A stretch of DNA of 24,644 bases, taken from the NCBI GenBank assembly GCA_036506395.1, contig DASXRU010000182.1, positions 1-24,644 of the forward strand, read 5' to 3'. A program made the position numbers and the translations under genes. Origin of the DNA: DASXRU01 sp036506395 (GTDB lineage Bacteria; Acidobacteriota; Blastocatellia; Pyrinomonadales; Pyrinomonadaceae). Under the pieces are notes generated by a model. The model saw only the letters and a program-made list of their open reading frames with translations. It was not told the origin of the DNA and did not search any database. Positions 7,666 through 13,845 of the stretch are shown here, one piece after another (the stretch's first letter is position 1; each line of letters opens with the position of its first letter).

Positions 7666-8025
7666 ATGCCCAGCATTGCTCAGAACGATCTTTATCGGAT
7701 GATCGGCGAGGCTAACGAGCGCGGCCAACGTGTAGTTTCGGCGACCGTGGCCCACACGCGCGGCTCGACGCCACAGCGGCGCGGCGCCAAGATGCTCTTC
7801 TTCGAAAACGGAGAAGTGGCCGGCACAGTCGGCGGCGGTTGTGTCGAAGCTGACGTCTGGGCCGAAGCCCGCGAAGCATTCCGATCCGGGACTTCAGGTC
7901 TGCATCACTTCTCATTGACAGCGGAAGAAGCCAGCGAAGAGGGAATGGTGTGCGGCGGCACCATGGATATCTTCATCGATGTTTGGGACGGGGCTCGTAA
8001 ACCCGAAACAGAAAACTGCGAATAA
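7666..8025 (+). CDS. XdhC/CoxI N-terminal domain protein
   Basis: 119 residues from the ATG at 7666; the open frame extends to 7588 but the upstream 26 residues do not look like the family, and the domain begins at about residue 8. It matches the XdhC_CoxI domain: HTRGSTPQRRGAKM (30-43), GTVGGGCVEADVW (53-65) and VCGGTMDIF (95-103), whose cysteine lies in the CGG motif. XdhC proteins bind molybdenum cofactor, help its sulfuration and deliver it to xanthine dehydrogenase-type enzymes. The Rossmann half normally fused behind this domain is absent here; it is encoded 961 bp downstream at 8987. No molybdoenzyme gene is in the window. It is either a stand-alone CoxI-like protein or one half of a split XdhC. 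Confidence 0.85.
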   Translation: MPSIAQNDLYRMIGEANERGQRVVSATVAHTRGSTPQRRGAKMLFFENGEVAGTVGGGCVEADVWAEAREAFRSGTSGLHHFSLTAEEASEEGMVCGGTMDIFIDVWDGARKPETENCE

Positions 8026-8083
8026 GAACTGTTCTTCTTCGGTTCACGGTTAACTGTTCACTGTTTACGCGGAGAAGGTCGAA

Positions 8084-8533
8084 ATGAAACCGACACCCCC
8101 TGGCTGGCCGCGCATTTCGAGCGCGGTCTATTACGAGGATGCGGCAGGGGCAATTGATTGGCTCTGCAAAGCATTCAGCTTCGATGTGCGCCTTAAGATC
8201 GAAGGTGATGGCGGCAGCATTGAACACTCCGAACTAATCTACGGAGAAGGGGTCATCATGGTGGCCCAGGCTGGCCTGCTGCATAAGCCTTCTTTTCGCC
8301 AGTCACCCCACTCGCTGGGTGGCGCCAATACCCAAAACATGATGATCTACGTAGAGGATGTGGAGGCCCATTGCGCGCACGCGCGGGCCGGCGGCGCCCG
8401 GATCGTTTCAGAACCCAAGACCACTGATTACGGCGAGGATTATTGGGCTGATCGCGGCTACGAATGTGAAGACCTGGAAGGCCATCACTGGTGGTTCTAC
8501 CAACGGCTGCGCGACCCGAAGCCGAAAGGGTAA
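8084..8533 (+). CDS. VOC-superfamily (glyoxalase/bleomycin-resistance-like) protein
   Basis: 149 residues with the two-module beta-alpha-beta-beta-beta pattern of VOC proteins. The first half has AVYYEDAAGAIDWLCKAFSF and HSELIYGEGVIMV; the second has NMMIYVEDVEAHCAHARAGGARI and DYGEDYWADRGYECEDLEG, ending HHWWFYQ. It resembles the PhnB-like/DUF1428-type VOC group, usually metal-dependent lyases, dioxygenases or binding proteins; the substrate cannot be told. GGAGAAGG lies about 5 nt before the ATG. It sits between the two XdhC parts and inside the inverted pair of 52-nt palindromic elements, with no obvious functional link to them. Confidence 0.87.
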   Translation: MKPTPPGWPRISSAVYYEDAAGAIDWLCKAFSFDVRLKIEGDGGSIEHSELIYGEGVIMVAQAGLLHKPSFRQSPHSLGGANTQNMMIYVEDVEAHCAHARAGGARIVSEPKTTDYGEDYWADRGYECEDLEGHHWWFYQRLRDPKPKG

Positions 8534-8544
8534 TATTACTTGAC

Positions 8545-8562
8545 GACAAACTTCAGTTTGGC
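8545..8562 (+). repeat. Small hairpin with TTCA loop
   Basis: GACAAAC-TTCA-GTTTGGC, 7-bp stem with one A-G mismatch. It lies 18 nt before palindromic element copy 2 and has a sequence-related partner in opposite orientation at 8639-8656. Confidence 0.6.
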
Positions 8563-8579
8563 CTTCAGACATCCGCATT

Positions 8580-8631
8580 GTTTAGAGTCGGGCTAATGCC
8601 CGACCAAGCGGGCGGTAGCCCGCTTCTAAAC
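8580..8631 (-). repeat. 52-nt two-hairpin palindromic element, copy 2 (inverted)
   Basis: The reverse complement of this copy equals the 7535-7586 copy at 50 of 52 positions. The two differences (positions 8 and 25 of the element) are G and C in copy 1 and A and T in copy 2, and they pair with each other at the base of hairpin 1. The fold is therefore fully preserved. Confidence 0.95.
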
Positions 8632-8638
8632 ACACGTA

Positions 8639-8656
8639 GACAAAGTGAACTTTGTC
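8639..8656 (-). repeat. Small hairpin, TTCA loop on the minus strand
   Basis: Read on the minus strand it is GACAAAG-TTCA-CTTTGTC, a perfect 7-bp stem. Compared with 8545-8562 the loop-closing pair is swapped from C-G to G-C. It ends 20 nt before the DUF962 start codon and could sequester its leader. Confidence 0.65.
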
Positions 8657-8676
8657 GGACATGGAACTGAAAACAG

Positions 8677-8973
8677 ATGAGCGAATCTTTCATCGAAAAC
8701 TACAAAGCCAAACATCGACATCCGGTGAACAAGTGGATGCACAGCATCGGCATACCCATGATTGCCATCTCAGTGCCGCTGTTTTTCTTCAACTGGCGTT
8801 GGGCGCTCGGGGTCTTCATTGCGGGCTGGATACTGCAATTCGCCGGACACGCCGTCGAAGGTAATCAACCGGCCTTCTTCCGCAATCCTGTTTATCTGCT
8901 GATTGGACCATGGTGGCTGGTGCGGCGCGCCGTTGCCGCAATTGGCTTGACCAAATCTTCCCACTCAGAATAG
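8677..8973 (+). CDS. DUF962 / Mpo1-like small membrane protein
   Basis: 98 residues, usual size. It matches the YGL010w/DUF962 (PF06127) family through the N-terminal HRHPVNKWMHSIGIP (residues 13-27) and FAGHAVEGNQPAFF (about 56-69), then NPVYLLIGPWWLVRR. Two hydrophobic segments (about 26-38 and 42-54) precede the second motif. Yeast Mpo1 is an iron-dependent dioxygenase in alpha-oxidation of 2-hydroxy fatty acids, and the His residues seen here (H13, H15, H22, H59) are the kind it uses; whether bacterial members share this activity is less certain. No good Shine-Dalgarno is visible. It is followed 13 nt later by the XdhC Rossmann gene. Confidence 0.88.
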   Translation: MSESFIENYKAKHRHPVNKWMHSIGIPMIAISVPLFFFNWRWALGVFIAGWILQFAGHAVEGNQPAFFRNPVYLLIGPWWLVRRAVAAIGLTKSSHSE

Positions 8974-8986
8974 CAACTCATCGCGC

Positions 8987-9805
8987 ATGCACAGCGCTCC
9001 CAATCGGTCCCAATCCAAACTCATCACCGCAGCCATTGGCCGAATTCTGCGAGAGGGTTCGAGCGCAGTGTTGGCGACGCTAATCGAAGGCAAAAAGAAC
9101 GTCGGCGTCAAACTGCTGGTAGTCGAAGACGGTACGTATATGGGAGGTTTCGGCGATCATGAGCTGGATGAGGTGGTGCGGTCACAGGCATTCGCGGTTC
9201 TCGGCGGGCATGAAGAAGTAAGGACTTCCAGGATTGGCGATTTTGCGCCAGAGCTTCCTGCGTGGGCCGACGCCCGCGTGCTGCTCGAACGAATTGAGCC
9301 GGAACCGCGATTAGTAATCTGCGGGGCAGGGCACGTTGGCGCAGCCCTGGCGCGCCTGGGATCGCAAATCGGCTATCGCGTGACCCTGATCGACGACCGC
9401 GCCGAGTTCGTAAGAAGCGGGTTGTTTTCTGAAGAAGCAATCGAGCCGGTCCTGGCCGGGAGTTGGGCCGGGGAACTGCGCGCAAGGATCGGAAACGGCC
9501 GCGGAGTTTCAGTGGCGATAGTCACGCGTGGTCACAAGGAGGATGAAGAATGCCTGCGCGCGGTGGTGTCCTGCGCTCCTGATTATGTGGGATTGATCGG
9601 CAGCAAACGGCGAACTAACTTTGTGCTGGAGAAACTGCGCGAGGAAGGCGCTGCGGAAGAAAAACTCCGCGAGGTGCACGCGCCGATCGGTCTGGACATT
9701 GGCGCCGTGTCCCCGGAAGAAGTCGCGCTGGCCATTCTGGCGGAGATTGTGGCTGTGCGCCGCGGAGGAAAGGGCGGATCACTTTCGAAGTGGCGGAGAA
9801 CCTAA
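8987..9805 (+). CDS. XdhC-family protein, Rossmann (C-terminal) part
   Basis: 272 residues. The C-terminal XdhC Rossmann domain is clear: RLVICGAGHVGAALARLG (about 108-125) is the nucleotide-binding turn, LIDDRAEF follows, then VTRGHKEDEECLRAVV and YVGLIGSKRR, all standard for XdhC, ending near IGLDIGAVSPEEVALAILAEIVA. The first 80 residues (REGSSAVLATLIEG, VGVKLLVVEDGTYMGGFGDHEL) look like a worn second copy of the XdhC_CoxI domain, without GSTP and without the CGG cysteine. Those motifs are in the separate ORF at 7666. The two together (119 + 272 residues) give about the length of long XdhC proteins. It starts 13 nt after the DUF962 stop with no strong ribosome site, suggesting shared transcription. 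Confidence 0.9.
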   Translation: MHSAPNRSQSKLITAAIGRILREGSSAVLATLIEGKKNVGVKLLVVEDGTYMGGFGDHELDEVVRSQAFAVLGGHEEVRTSRIGDFAPELPAWADARVLLERIEPEPRLVICGAGHVGAALARLGSQIGYRVTLIDDRAEFVRSGLFSEEAIEPVLAGSWAGELRARIGNGRGVSVAIVTRGHKEDEECLRAVVSCAPDYVGLIGSKRRTNFVLEKLREEGAAEEKLREVHAPIGLDIGAVSPEEVALAILAEIVAVRRGGKGGSLSKWRRT

Positions 9806-9823
9806 CGGTCAACTGCGAAAAGC

Positions 9824-9950
9824 GCAGTCAGGAAGGGGGCATGCCCCCGCTTCAACGCTGTATTCCATCCCGCCTGAGTTCACTGCAAGCTTAGATCGAG
9901 GCGAACTTTTCTTCTCTGAACAGGCGGGGGCATGCCCCCTTCCTGACTGC
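9824..9950. repeat. Perfect 27-bp inverted repeat after the XdhC Rossmann gene
   Basis: Arms 9824-9850 and 9924-9950 are exact reverse complements separated by 73 nt. Each arm holds the self-complementary 14-mer GGGGGCATGCCCCC next to TCAGGAAG or CTTCCTGA. Each arm can fold alone or the two can pair. No T-run follows. The remainder to 10052 holds only a small GCTCGC-TGC-GCGAGC hairpin at 10035-10049. Confidence 0.92.
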
Positions 9951-10052
9951 AGTTTTCAAACATTTCAGTAAGACTGAGACATCGCCTTAATGATCGTAGT
10001 AACACGCGTGGCCAGCGATTTTTTCGTACTGTGTGCTCGCTGCGCGAGCCCC

Positions 10053-10664
10053 TTAATTCCCCTTGCTTAGATACTTTTCCGGCAGTGGATTCTTTTCATC
10101 CTCGCCCTGCCAGAAGATCGTCACGATCCACCAACGCTTGCCATCGTTCATTAACTGAATGCTGTTGATGCCCCGCTGAAACGGCTTGGGGTCGTCAGCC
10201 TTGTGCCGTGACTCATAAGTGCTGAAGGCGTGCGCGATGTTACCGAACATTTCTGTGCGCCGCGCTATCTCTCGTTCGAAGAACCCGTCCTTCTCCAGAA
10301 GTGGGCTGGACCTCGCAATGTATTCTTCAACCGTTCGCACGCGCGAACCTACCTCGCCGGTAGGTCCCCTGCCGGTAGGAATCAGACGGGCGCCGGGCAC
10401 GAACAACGAGCGCATGCGGTCCCAATCGCGTTTCTGACCGGCAGGTCCCGAGATCACGTCGTAAACTGCCGCGATGATTGCGTCAATCGAACTAACATCC
10501 GCGGGACGTGCTGTCGGTGCTGTCGGTGTTGGCGTAGTTTGTGGCATTGGCGTTGGTTTTTCGTTCTGAGCGAAAGTTGTTGCGCATATCGAGCAAAAGA
10601 TGATCACCGTTGGCAAAATATACGTCAAGAAACTTTGCGAACATTGCGCAGTCGAGTGCACCAT
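10053..10664 (-). CDS. Exported SnoaL/NTF2-like domain protein
   Basis: 203 residues. A signal peptide (hydrophobic about residues 11-32, ending TTFAQ) is followed by a Pro/Thr-rich linker (PTPMPQTTPTPTAPTA, 37-52). The rest has the NTF2-like pattern: helix SSIDAIIAAVYDVISG, KRDWDRMRSLFVPGARLIP, TVEEYIARSSPLLEKDGFFEREI, AHAFSTYESRH and the final strand RWWIVTIFWQGE. Such folds bind small hydrophobic molecules or act as enzymes; no specific activity can be read. The ATG is firm: AAGGAG lies 5 nt upstream on the minus strand, and a plausible promoter is present. It is divergent from the MFS gene, with an array of hairpins between them. Confidence 0.85.
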   Translation of the reverse strand: MVHSTAQCSQSFLTYILPTVIIFCSICATTFAQNEKPTPMPQTTPTPTAPTARPADVSSIDAIIAAVYDVISGPAGQKRDWDRMRSLFVPGARLIPTGRGPTGEVGSRVRTVEEYIARSSPLLEKDGFFEREIARRTEMFGNIAHAFSTYESRHKADDPKPFQRGINSIQLMNDGKRWWIVTIFWQGEDEKNPLPEKYLSKGN

Positions 10665-10701
10665 TGTTCTCCTTCTTCAAGTTTGGAAGCGCGAGGTCGC
10701 G

Positions 10702-10731
10702 ATTAAAGCATGAGTGCCGCGAACATCGCAA
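10702..10731 (-). promoter_or_regulatory. Probable promoter of the SnoaL-like gene
   Basis: On the minus strand TTGCGA (10726-10731) and TTTAAT (10702-10707) are 18 bp apart. The -10 matches 5 of 6 and the -35 4 of 6 consensus bases. The leader would be about 30 nt and contains the AAGGAG ribosome site. Confidence 0.5.
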
Positions 10732-10738
10732 AGTGGTA

Positions 10739-10920
10739 AGAGTCCCTTGACTCTCGCGGCTTTGCCGCCTGATGTGCGGAAGGGCTCGGCCCTTCCGTTG
10801 CGCCAGTCTTTTCAATGTGCGGCTAAGCCGCCGACTCTTATTTCGAGGCATAGCCTCTCAAATCTCGAAGCAGCCTGACGGAAAGGCGCAGCCTTTCCGC
10901 AAATCAGACGGCGGAGCCGC
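10739..10920. repeat. Array of seven short hairpins between divergent genes
   Basis: Hairpins: 10739-10754 (AGAGTC stem), 10756-10768 (GCGGC-TTT-GCCGC), 10777-10797 (CGGAAGGGC-TCG-GCCCTTCCG), 10819-10831 (GCGGC-TAA-GCCGC), 10845-10857 (GAGGC-ATA-GCCTC), 10879-10899 (CGGAAAGGC-GCA-GCCTTTCCG) and 10908-10920 (imperfect, GGA loop). Most loops are 3 nt. 10756-10797 and 10879-10920 are inverted copies of one two-hairpin unit joined by CTGATGTG or CTGATTTG, with paired substitutions. With the promoter and leader of the - gene, this accounts for the gene-free stretch 10665-10968. Confidence 0.88.
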
Positions 10921-10968
10921 AAGGCCTGGAGCAAACAATCATCCTGATTTGGAGCTTTCCATCATGCG

Positions 10969-12267
10969 ATGGTAATAACATTGAGCATGTCGACAGAAGT
11001 GACTGAAGTTGAAGCGGCCAGGCAGCCCGGCAGCGGACGCGCCAGCGAGATGTTTCGCGCCCTGTCGCATCGAAACTACAGACTCTTCTGGTCCGGGGCT
11101 TTCCTTTCGAACATCGGTACCTGGATGCAGGCAGTGGCCCAGGGCTGGCTTGTGTTCCAGCTTTCAAACTCCCCGTTCTGGCTGGGCCTGGACGCGTTCA
11201 TGAGTATGGCGCCGGGCATCGTGCTAACGTTGGCGGGCGGAGTCTTCGCGGACCTCGTCGATCGTCGCCGGTTGTTGATTTATACGCAGGTGGTCTCGGG
11301 ATTGGCAGCGCTAACGCTCGGAACATTGGTGGTCATGCACGTGGTCACGGTCCCGATGATCCTGGTGCTTTCATTCATTACCGGCTCATGCTTTTCGCTC
11401 GCCGGTCCCTCGTACCAGGCGATCACTTTTGACCTCGTCGGACGCGATGATGTCGCTAACGCTGTTGCTTTGAACTCGACCCAGTTCCAGCTTTCCCGTG
11501 TTTTGGGGCCGGTTTTTGCGGGACTTGGCTTCAGGATTTTTGGACTGGCAGGCTGCTTCTTTGCCAATGCGCTTTCCTTCGTTGCCGTGGTGACGGCGCT
11601 GGCGATGGTTCGATTCGAAGCCGTTCCCGGCGCCAGCGGAGCACCACCAGTCGCGAGGGAAAGGGGCGCGTTCCTGCGGGACCTTTTCGACGGCTTTCGT
11701 TATGTGCGCCATCGTCCGCGGGTGTCGATGCTGCTGGTGATCTCCTCAGTCACCAGTCTGTTCGGCGCTCCTTACCTTTCGATGACCCCGGTGTACGCAC
11801 GCGACATTTTTCATCTCGGCGAAACGGGCTTGGCCATGTTGATGGGTGTTGCGGGCGCGGGCGCCTTTTTTGGCGCACTTTTTCTTGCGTATCTGGGCGA
11901 CTTCAGACGCAAGGGCCTTTCCGTGCTGGGAGGCGCATTTGCCTTCGGCGTGTGTTTGATCGGTTTTGCGCTCTCGACCAATCTGGCGGTGTCACTCGTA
12001 TTTCTTTTCAGCATGGGTTGCGCAATTGTTTTGTCCGTGGCCGTAACCAACACACTGTTACAACAGTTGGTCACCAACGAGATGCGTGGCCGCGTGATGA
12101 GTATGTTCATGCTCTCGTTCATTGGCGCTATGCCGATTGGGAATCTGATAGCCGGCGTGGTATCGCACCGATTTGGTGTGCCGCACACGCTGGCAGCCGG
12201 CGGCCTGGTCGTTACAATTTTTGTGGCCGTAGTCAGCATGCGCAGCTCGCGTTTGCGGCAACTCTGA
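10969..12267 (+). CDS. MFS transporter, EntS/MFS_3-like exporter
   Basis: 432 residues with about 12 hydrophobic membrane segments. After a polar N-terminus, FRALSHRNYRLFWSGAFLSNIG TWMQ runs into the first helix, as is typical of the MFS_3 (PF05977) group that includes the enterobactin exporter EntS. The loop 2-3 signature is seen as GGVFADLVDRRRLL (about 87-100). A related loop, AYLGDFRRKGLS, lies in the second half. It is a proton-driven membrane exporter by family; the substrate cannot be read. GGAG lies 14 nt before the ATG at 10969; an in-frame ATG at 10987 is an alternative start. It has no operon partner. Confidence 0.9.
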   Translation: MVITLSMSTEVTEVEAARQPGSGRASEMFRALSHRNYRLFWSGAFLSNIGTWMQAVAQGWLVFQLSNSPFWLGLDAFMSMAPGIVLTLAGGVFADLVDRRRLLIYTQVVSGLAALTLGTLVVMHVVTVPMILVLSFITGSCFSLAGPSYQAITFDLVGRDDVANAVALNSTQFQLSRVLGPVFAGLGFRIFGLAGCFFANALSFVAVVTALAMVRFEAVPGASGAPPVARERGAFLRDLFDGFRYVRHRPRVSMLLVISSVTSLFGAPYLSMTPVYARDIFHLGETGLAMLMGVAGAGAFFGALFLAYLGDFRRKGLSVLGGAFAFGVCLIGFALSTNLAVSLVFLFSMGCAIVLSVAVTNTLLQQLVTNEMRGRVMSMFMLSFIGAMPIGNLIAGVVSHRFGVPHTLAAGGLVVTIFVAVVSMRSSRLRQL

Positions 12268-12430
12268 CGACTGTCCGGGCGAGGGCCGTGGTGTGCAGTT
12301 GCGCGAATTGCGCGGCGCCTCTTGTCTAATTTGCGCAAACTCGTGTACAAGTTGGCCCACATCGCAACCAAGCGGCAAATTCGCGGCCGGTAAACGTTGC
12401 TGGGCAACTCGAGACGGGAAAATACAGTTA

Positions 12431-12582
12431 GGCCACAGGTGAACACGGATACACACGGATTCAAGCACGAGAAACAACTCAGAAGATCATCGGAGGTTTG
12501 AGGCCACAATTCAACGACTTGTTTTCGGTAATCCGTAAATCAATCCGTGAAAATCCGTGAAAATCCGTGTTTATCTGTGGCC
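12431..12582. repeat. 31-bp imperfect inverted repeat in an otherwise empty region
   Basis: Arms 12431-12461 and 12552-12582 match as reverse complements at 26 of 31 positions (GGCCACAGGTGAACACGG against CCGTGTTTATCTGTGGCC). The word AATCCGTGA is repeated directly at 12529-12560. It resembles the elements at 22474-22969 in design (ATCCGTGTTTATC is shared). 12268-12430 and 12583-12630 show no gene or other feature. Confidence 0.8.
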
Positions 12583-12630
12583 GCTCTCCTTGCGTTCGAA
12601 CTCTTGATGCGCATAAGGTCAAAAACAACG

Positions 12631-13629
12631 ATGCAAAGCGTCACCAGAGATCGCTATTCGGCAATAGTGGCAGGCGCGGTGCTGCTCGCCATGATGTTGG
12701 CCGGCATCGTCCCGGGCGGATTGGCACAAACGGGCTGGACCGGCACGCGCCTGGGTCCGCCGGGGAAAGATCTAAATGCAGTGTACTTCGCAGACTCAAA
12801 GCGCGGCTGGATTGGCGGCGATGGTGGATTCCTTAGTTACACAAACGACGGCGGCCATTCGTGGGCGGAGCAACCTCTATCAACGTCCCACGCCATTAAC
12901 GATGTGTATTTTTCAGGGAAAGACACAGGCTTCCTGCTTGCCGGAAACGAGATTTTGGGCACGAACGATGGGGGCCGAACCTGGAAAACATTGCGGCGCC
13001 TTTTGGCTTCGGAATTCGATGGCGCCGAACCCGAGCTCTATAGTGTGCGCTTCGTGGGAAGCAAGAAGGGTTGGGTCGTAGGCTCCGCCAGCCGCGGCGA
13101 CCTTGTTGTGGACAGCATCGTACTATTCACAAGCGACGCCGGCATTTCATGGCAGCGCCAACGAGTGCCCGCTCGTGAAGAATTGATTCACCTGGATTTT
13201 GTGAACGACAAACACGGCTGGATGGTAGGCGCTTCCGGTACCATTCTACACACGCCGGACGGCGGCGAATCGTGGACTCGCCAGAATTCCGATGTGAAGG
13301 CGACGCTTTACCATTCGGATTTTCGTAATGAAAAACTTGGTTGGGCAGTCGGCGAGCGGGGCACCATCCTGAGGACCAGTAACGGAGGGAATAACTGGAT
13401 GCCGGTCGAGTCTAATGTGCGAACGACTTTGCTTAGCGTGCAGTTTGTCAGCGACGACCAGGGATGGGTTGTGGGCCGCGGCGGCGTGATTCTGCGCTCC
13501 GAAGACGGAGGCAGGACGTGGATCAGGCAAACAACCGGGACCAAACAGAATCTCTACGCGCTTTTTATTGGGAAGAAACTAGGTTGGGCCGTTGGCGGCG
13601 ATGGAATGGTTTTGCGGTACGAGCGCTGA
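12631..13629 (+). CDS. Exported Ycf48-like beta-propeller protein
   Basis: 332 residues from the ATG at 12631 (AAGG 12 nt upstream). An in-frame ATG at 12607 is possible; the more distant GTG at 12547 lies in a repeat and is rejected. A signal peptide (hydrophobic about 12-27, ending GGLAQ) precedes repeated propeller strands. Six Asp-box-like motifs of the form [ST]xDxGxxW are visible: NDGGHSW, NDGGRTW, SDAGISW, PDGGESW, SNGGNNW and EDGGRTW, each preceded by a GW(I/V/M)VG strand. This is the pattern of the Ycf48/photosystem II stability factor (PSII_BNR) family, common outside phototrophs in Acidobacteriota and Bacteroidota, where its role is unknown; nothing here implies photosynthesis. A good terminator follows. 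Confidence 0.87.
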   Translation: MQSVTRDRYSAIVAGAVLLAMMLAGIVPGGLAQTGWTGTRLGPPGKDLNAVYFADSKRGWIGGDGGFLSYTNDGGHSWAEQPLSTSHAINDVYFSGKDTGFLLAGNEILGTNDGGRTWKTLRRLLASEFDGAEPELYSVRFVGSKKGWVVGSASRGDLVVDSIVLFTSDAGISWQRQRVPAREELIHLDFVNDKHGWMVGASGTILHTPDGGESWTRQNSDVKATLYHSDFRNEKLGWAVGERGTILRTSNGGNNWMPVESNVRTTLLSVQFVSDDQGWVVGRGGVILRSEDGGRTWIRQTTGTKQNLYALFIGKKLGWAVGGDGMVLRYER

Positions 13630-13754
13630 TTGGTTGGCCGCGCGAAAGCAACGGTAGCGCCTGGAGAATCATCTTAAGAAGCCGAGGTTATTCATATAAA
13701 GAGTCGCAGGATTTAGATAGCGACAGAAATAACACTTCGGTTCCTCCTGTGATT

Positions 13755-13795
13755 GCCGCTCGGTATGCGTTCATGCCGGGCGGCCTTTTATTTTT
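13755..13795 (+). terminator. Intrinsic terminator after the Ycf48-like gene
   Basis: Arms 13755-13767 and 13772-13784 form a 13-bp RNA stem with two G-U pairs and a CGTT loop, followed directly by CTTTTATTTTT. It is the clearest rho-independent terminator in the window. It lies 125 nt after the propeller gene and also ahead of the convergent M16 gene's end. Confidence 0.82.
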
Positions 13796-13845
13796 GGCGG
13801 ATGTCTCTTGCCTGCGCTGGCCGCATGTTGTGATTGCGCTCGAGA

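Noticed and set aside
7535..8656. Composite transposon bounded by the inverted 52-nt elements
   Set aside because: No transposase or target-site duplication is visible; similar palindrome pairs without cargo occur throughout the window, so the pair is better treated as two repeat insertions.
10019..10049. Intrinsic terminator for the SnoaL-like gene
   Set aside because: The GCTCGC/GCGAGC hairpin lies just after the stop, but the T-run is on the wrong strand side for that gene; only a small hairpin is supported.
12547..12630. GTG start and longer N-terminus for the Ycf48-like protein
   Set aside because: The first codons are made of the ATCCGTGAAA repeat, and a signal peptide begins naturally at 12631.
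12631..13629. Photosystem II assembly function for the Ycf48-like protein
   Set aside because: No photosynthesis gene is present, and this propeller family is common in non-phototrophs.
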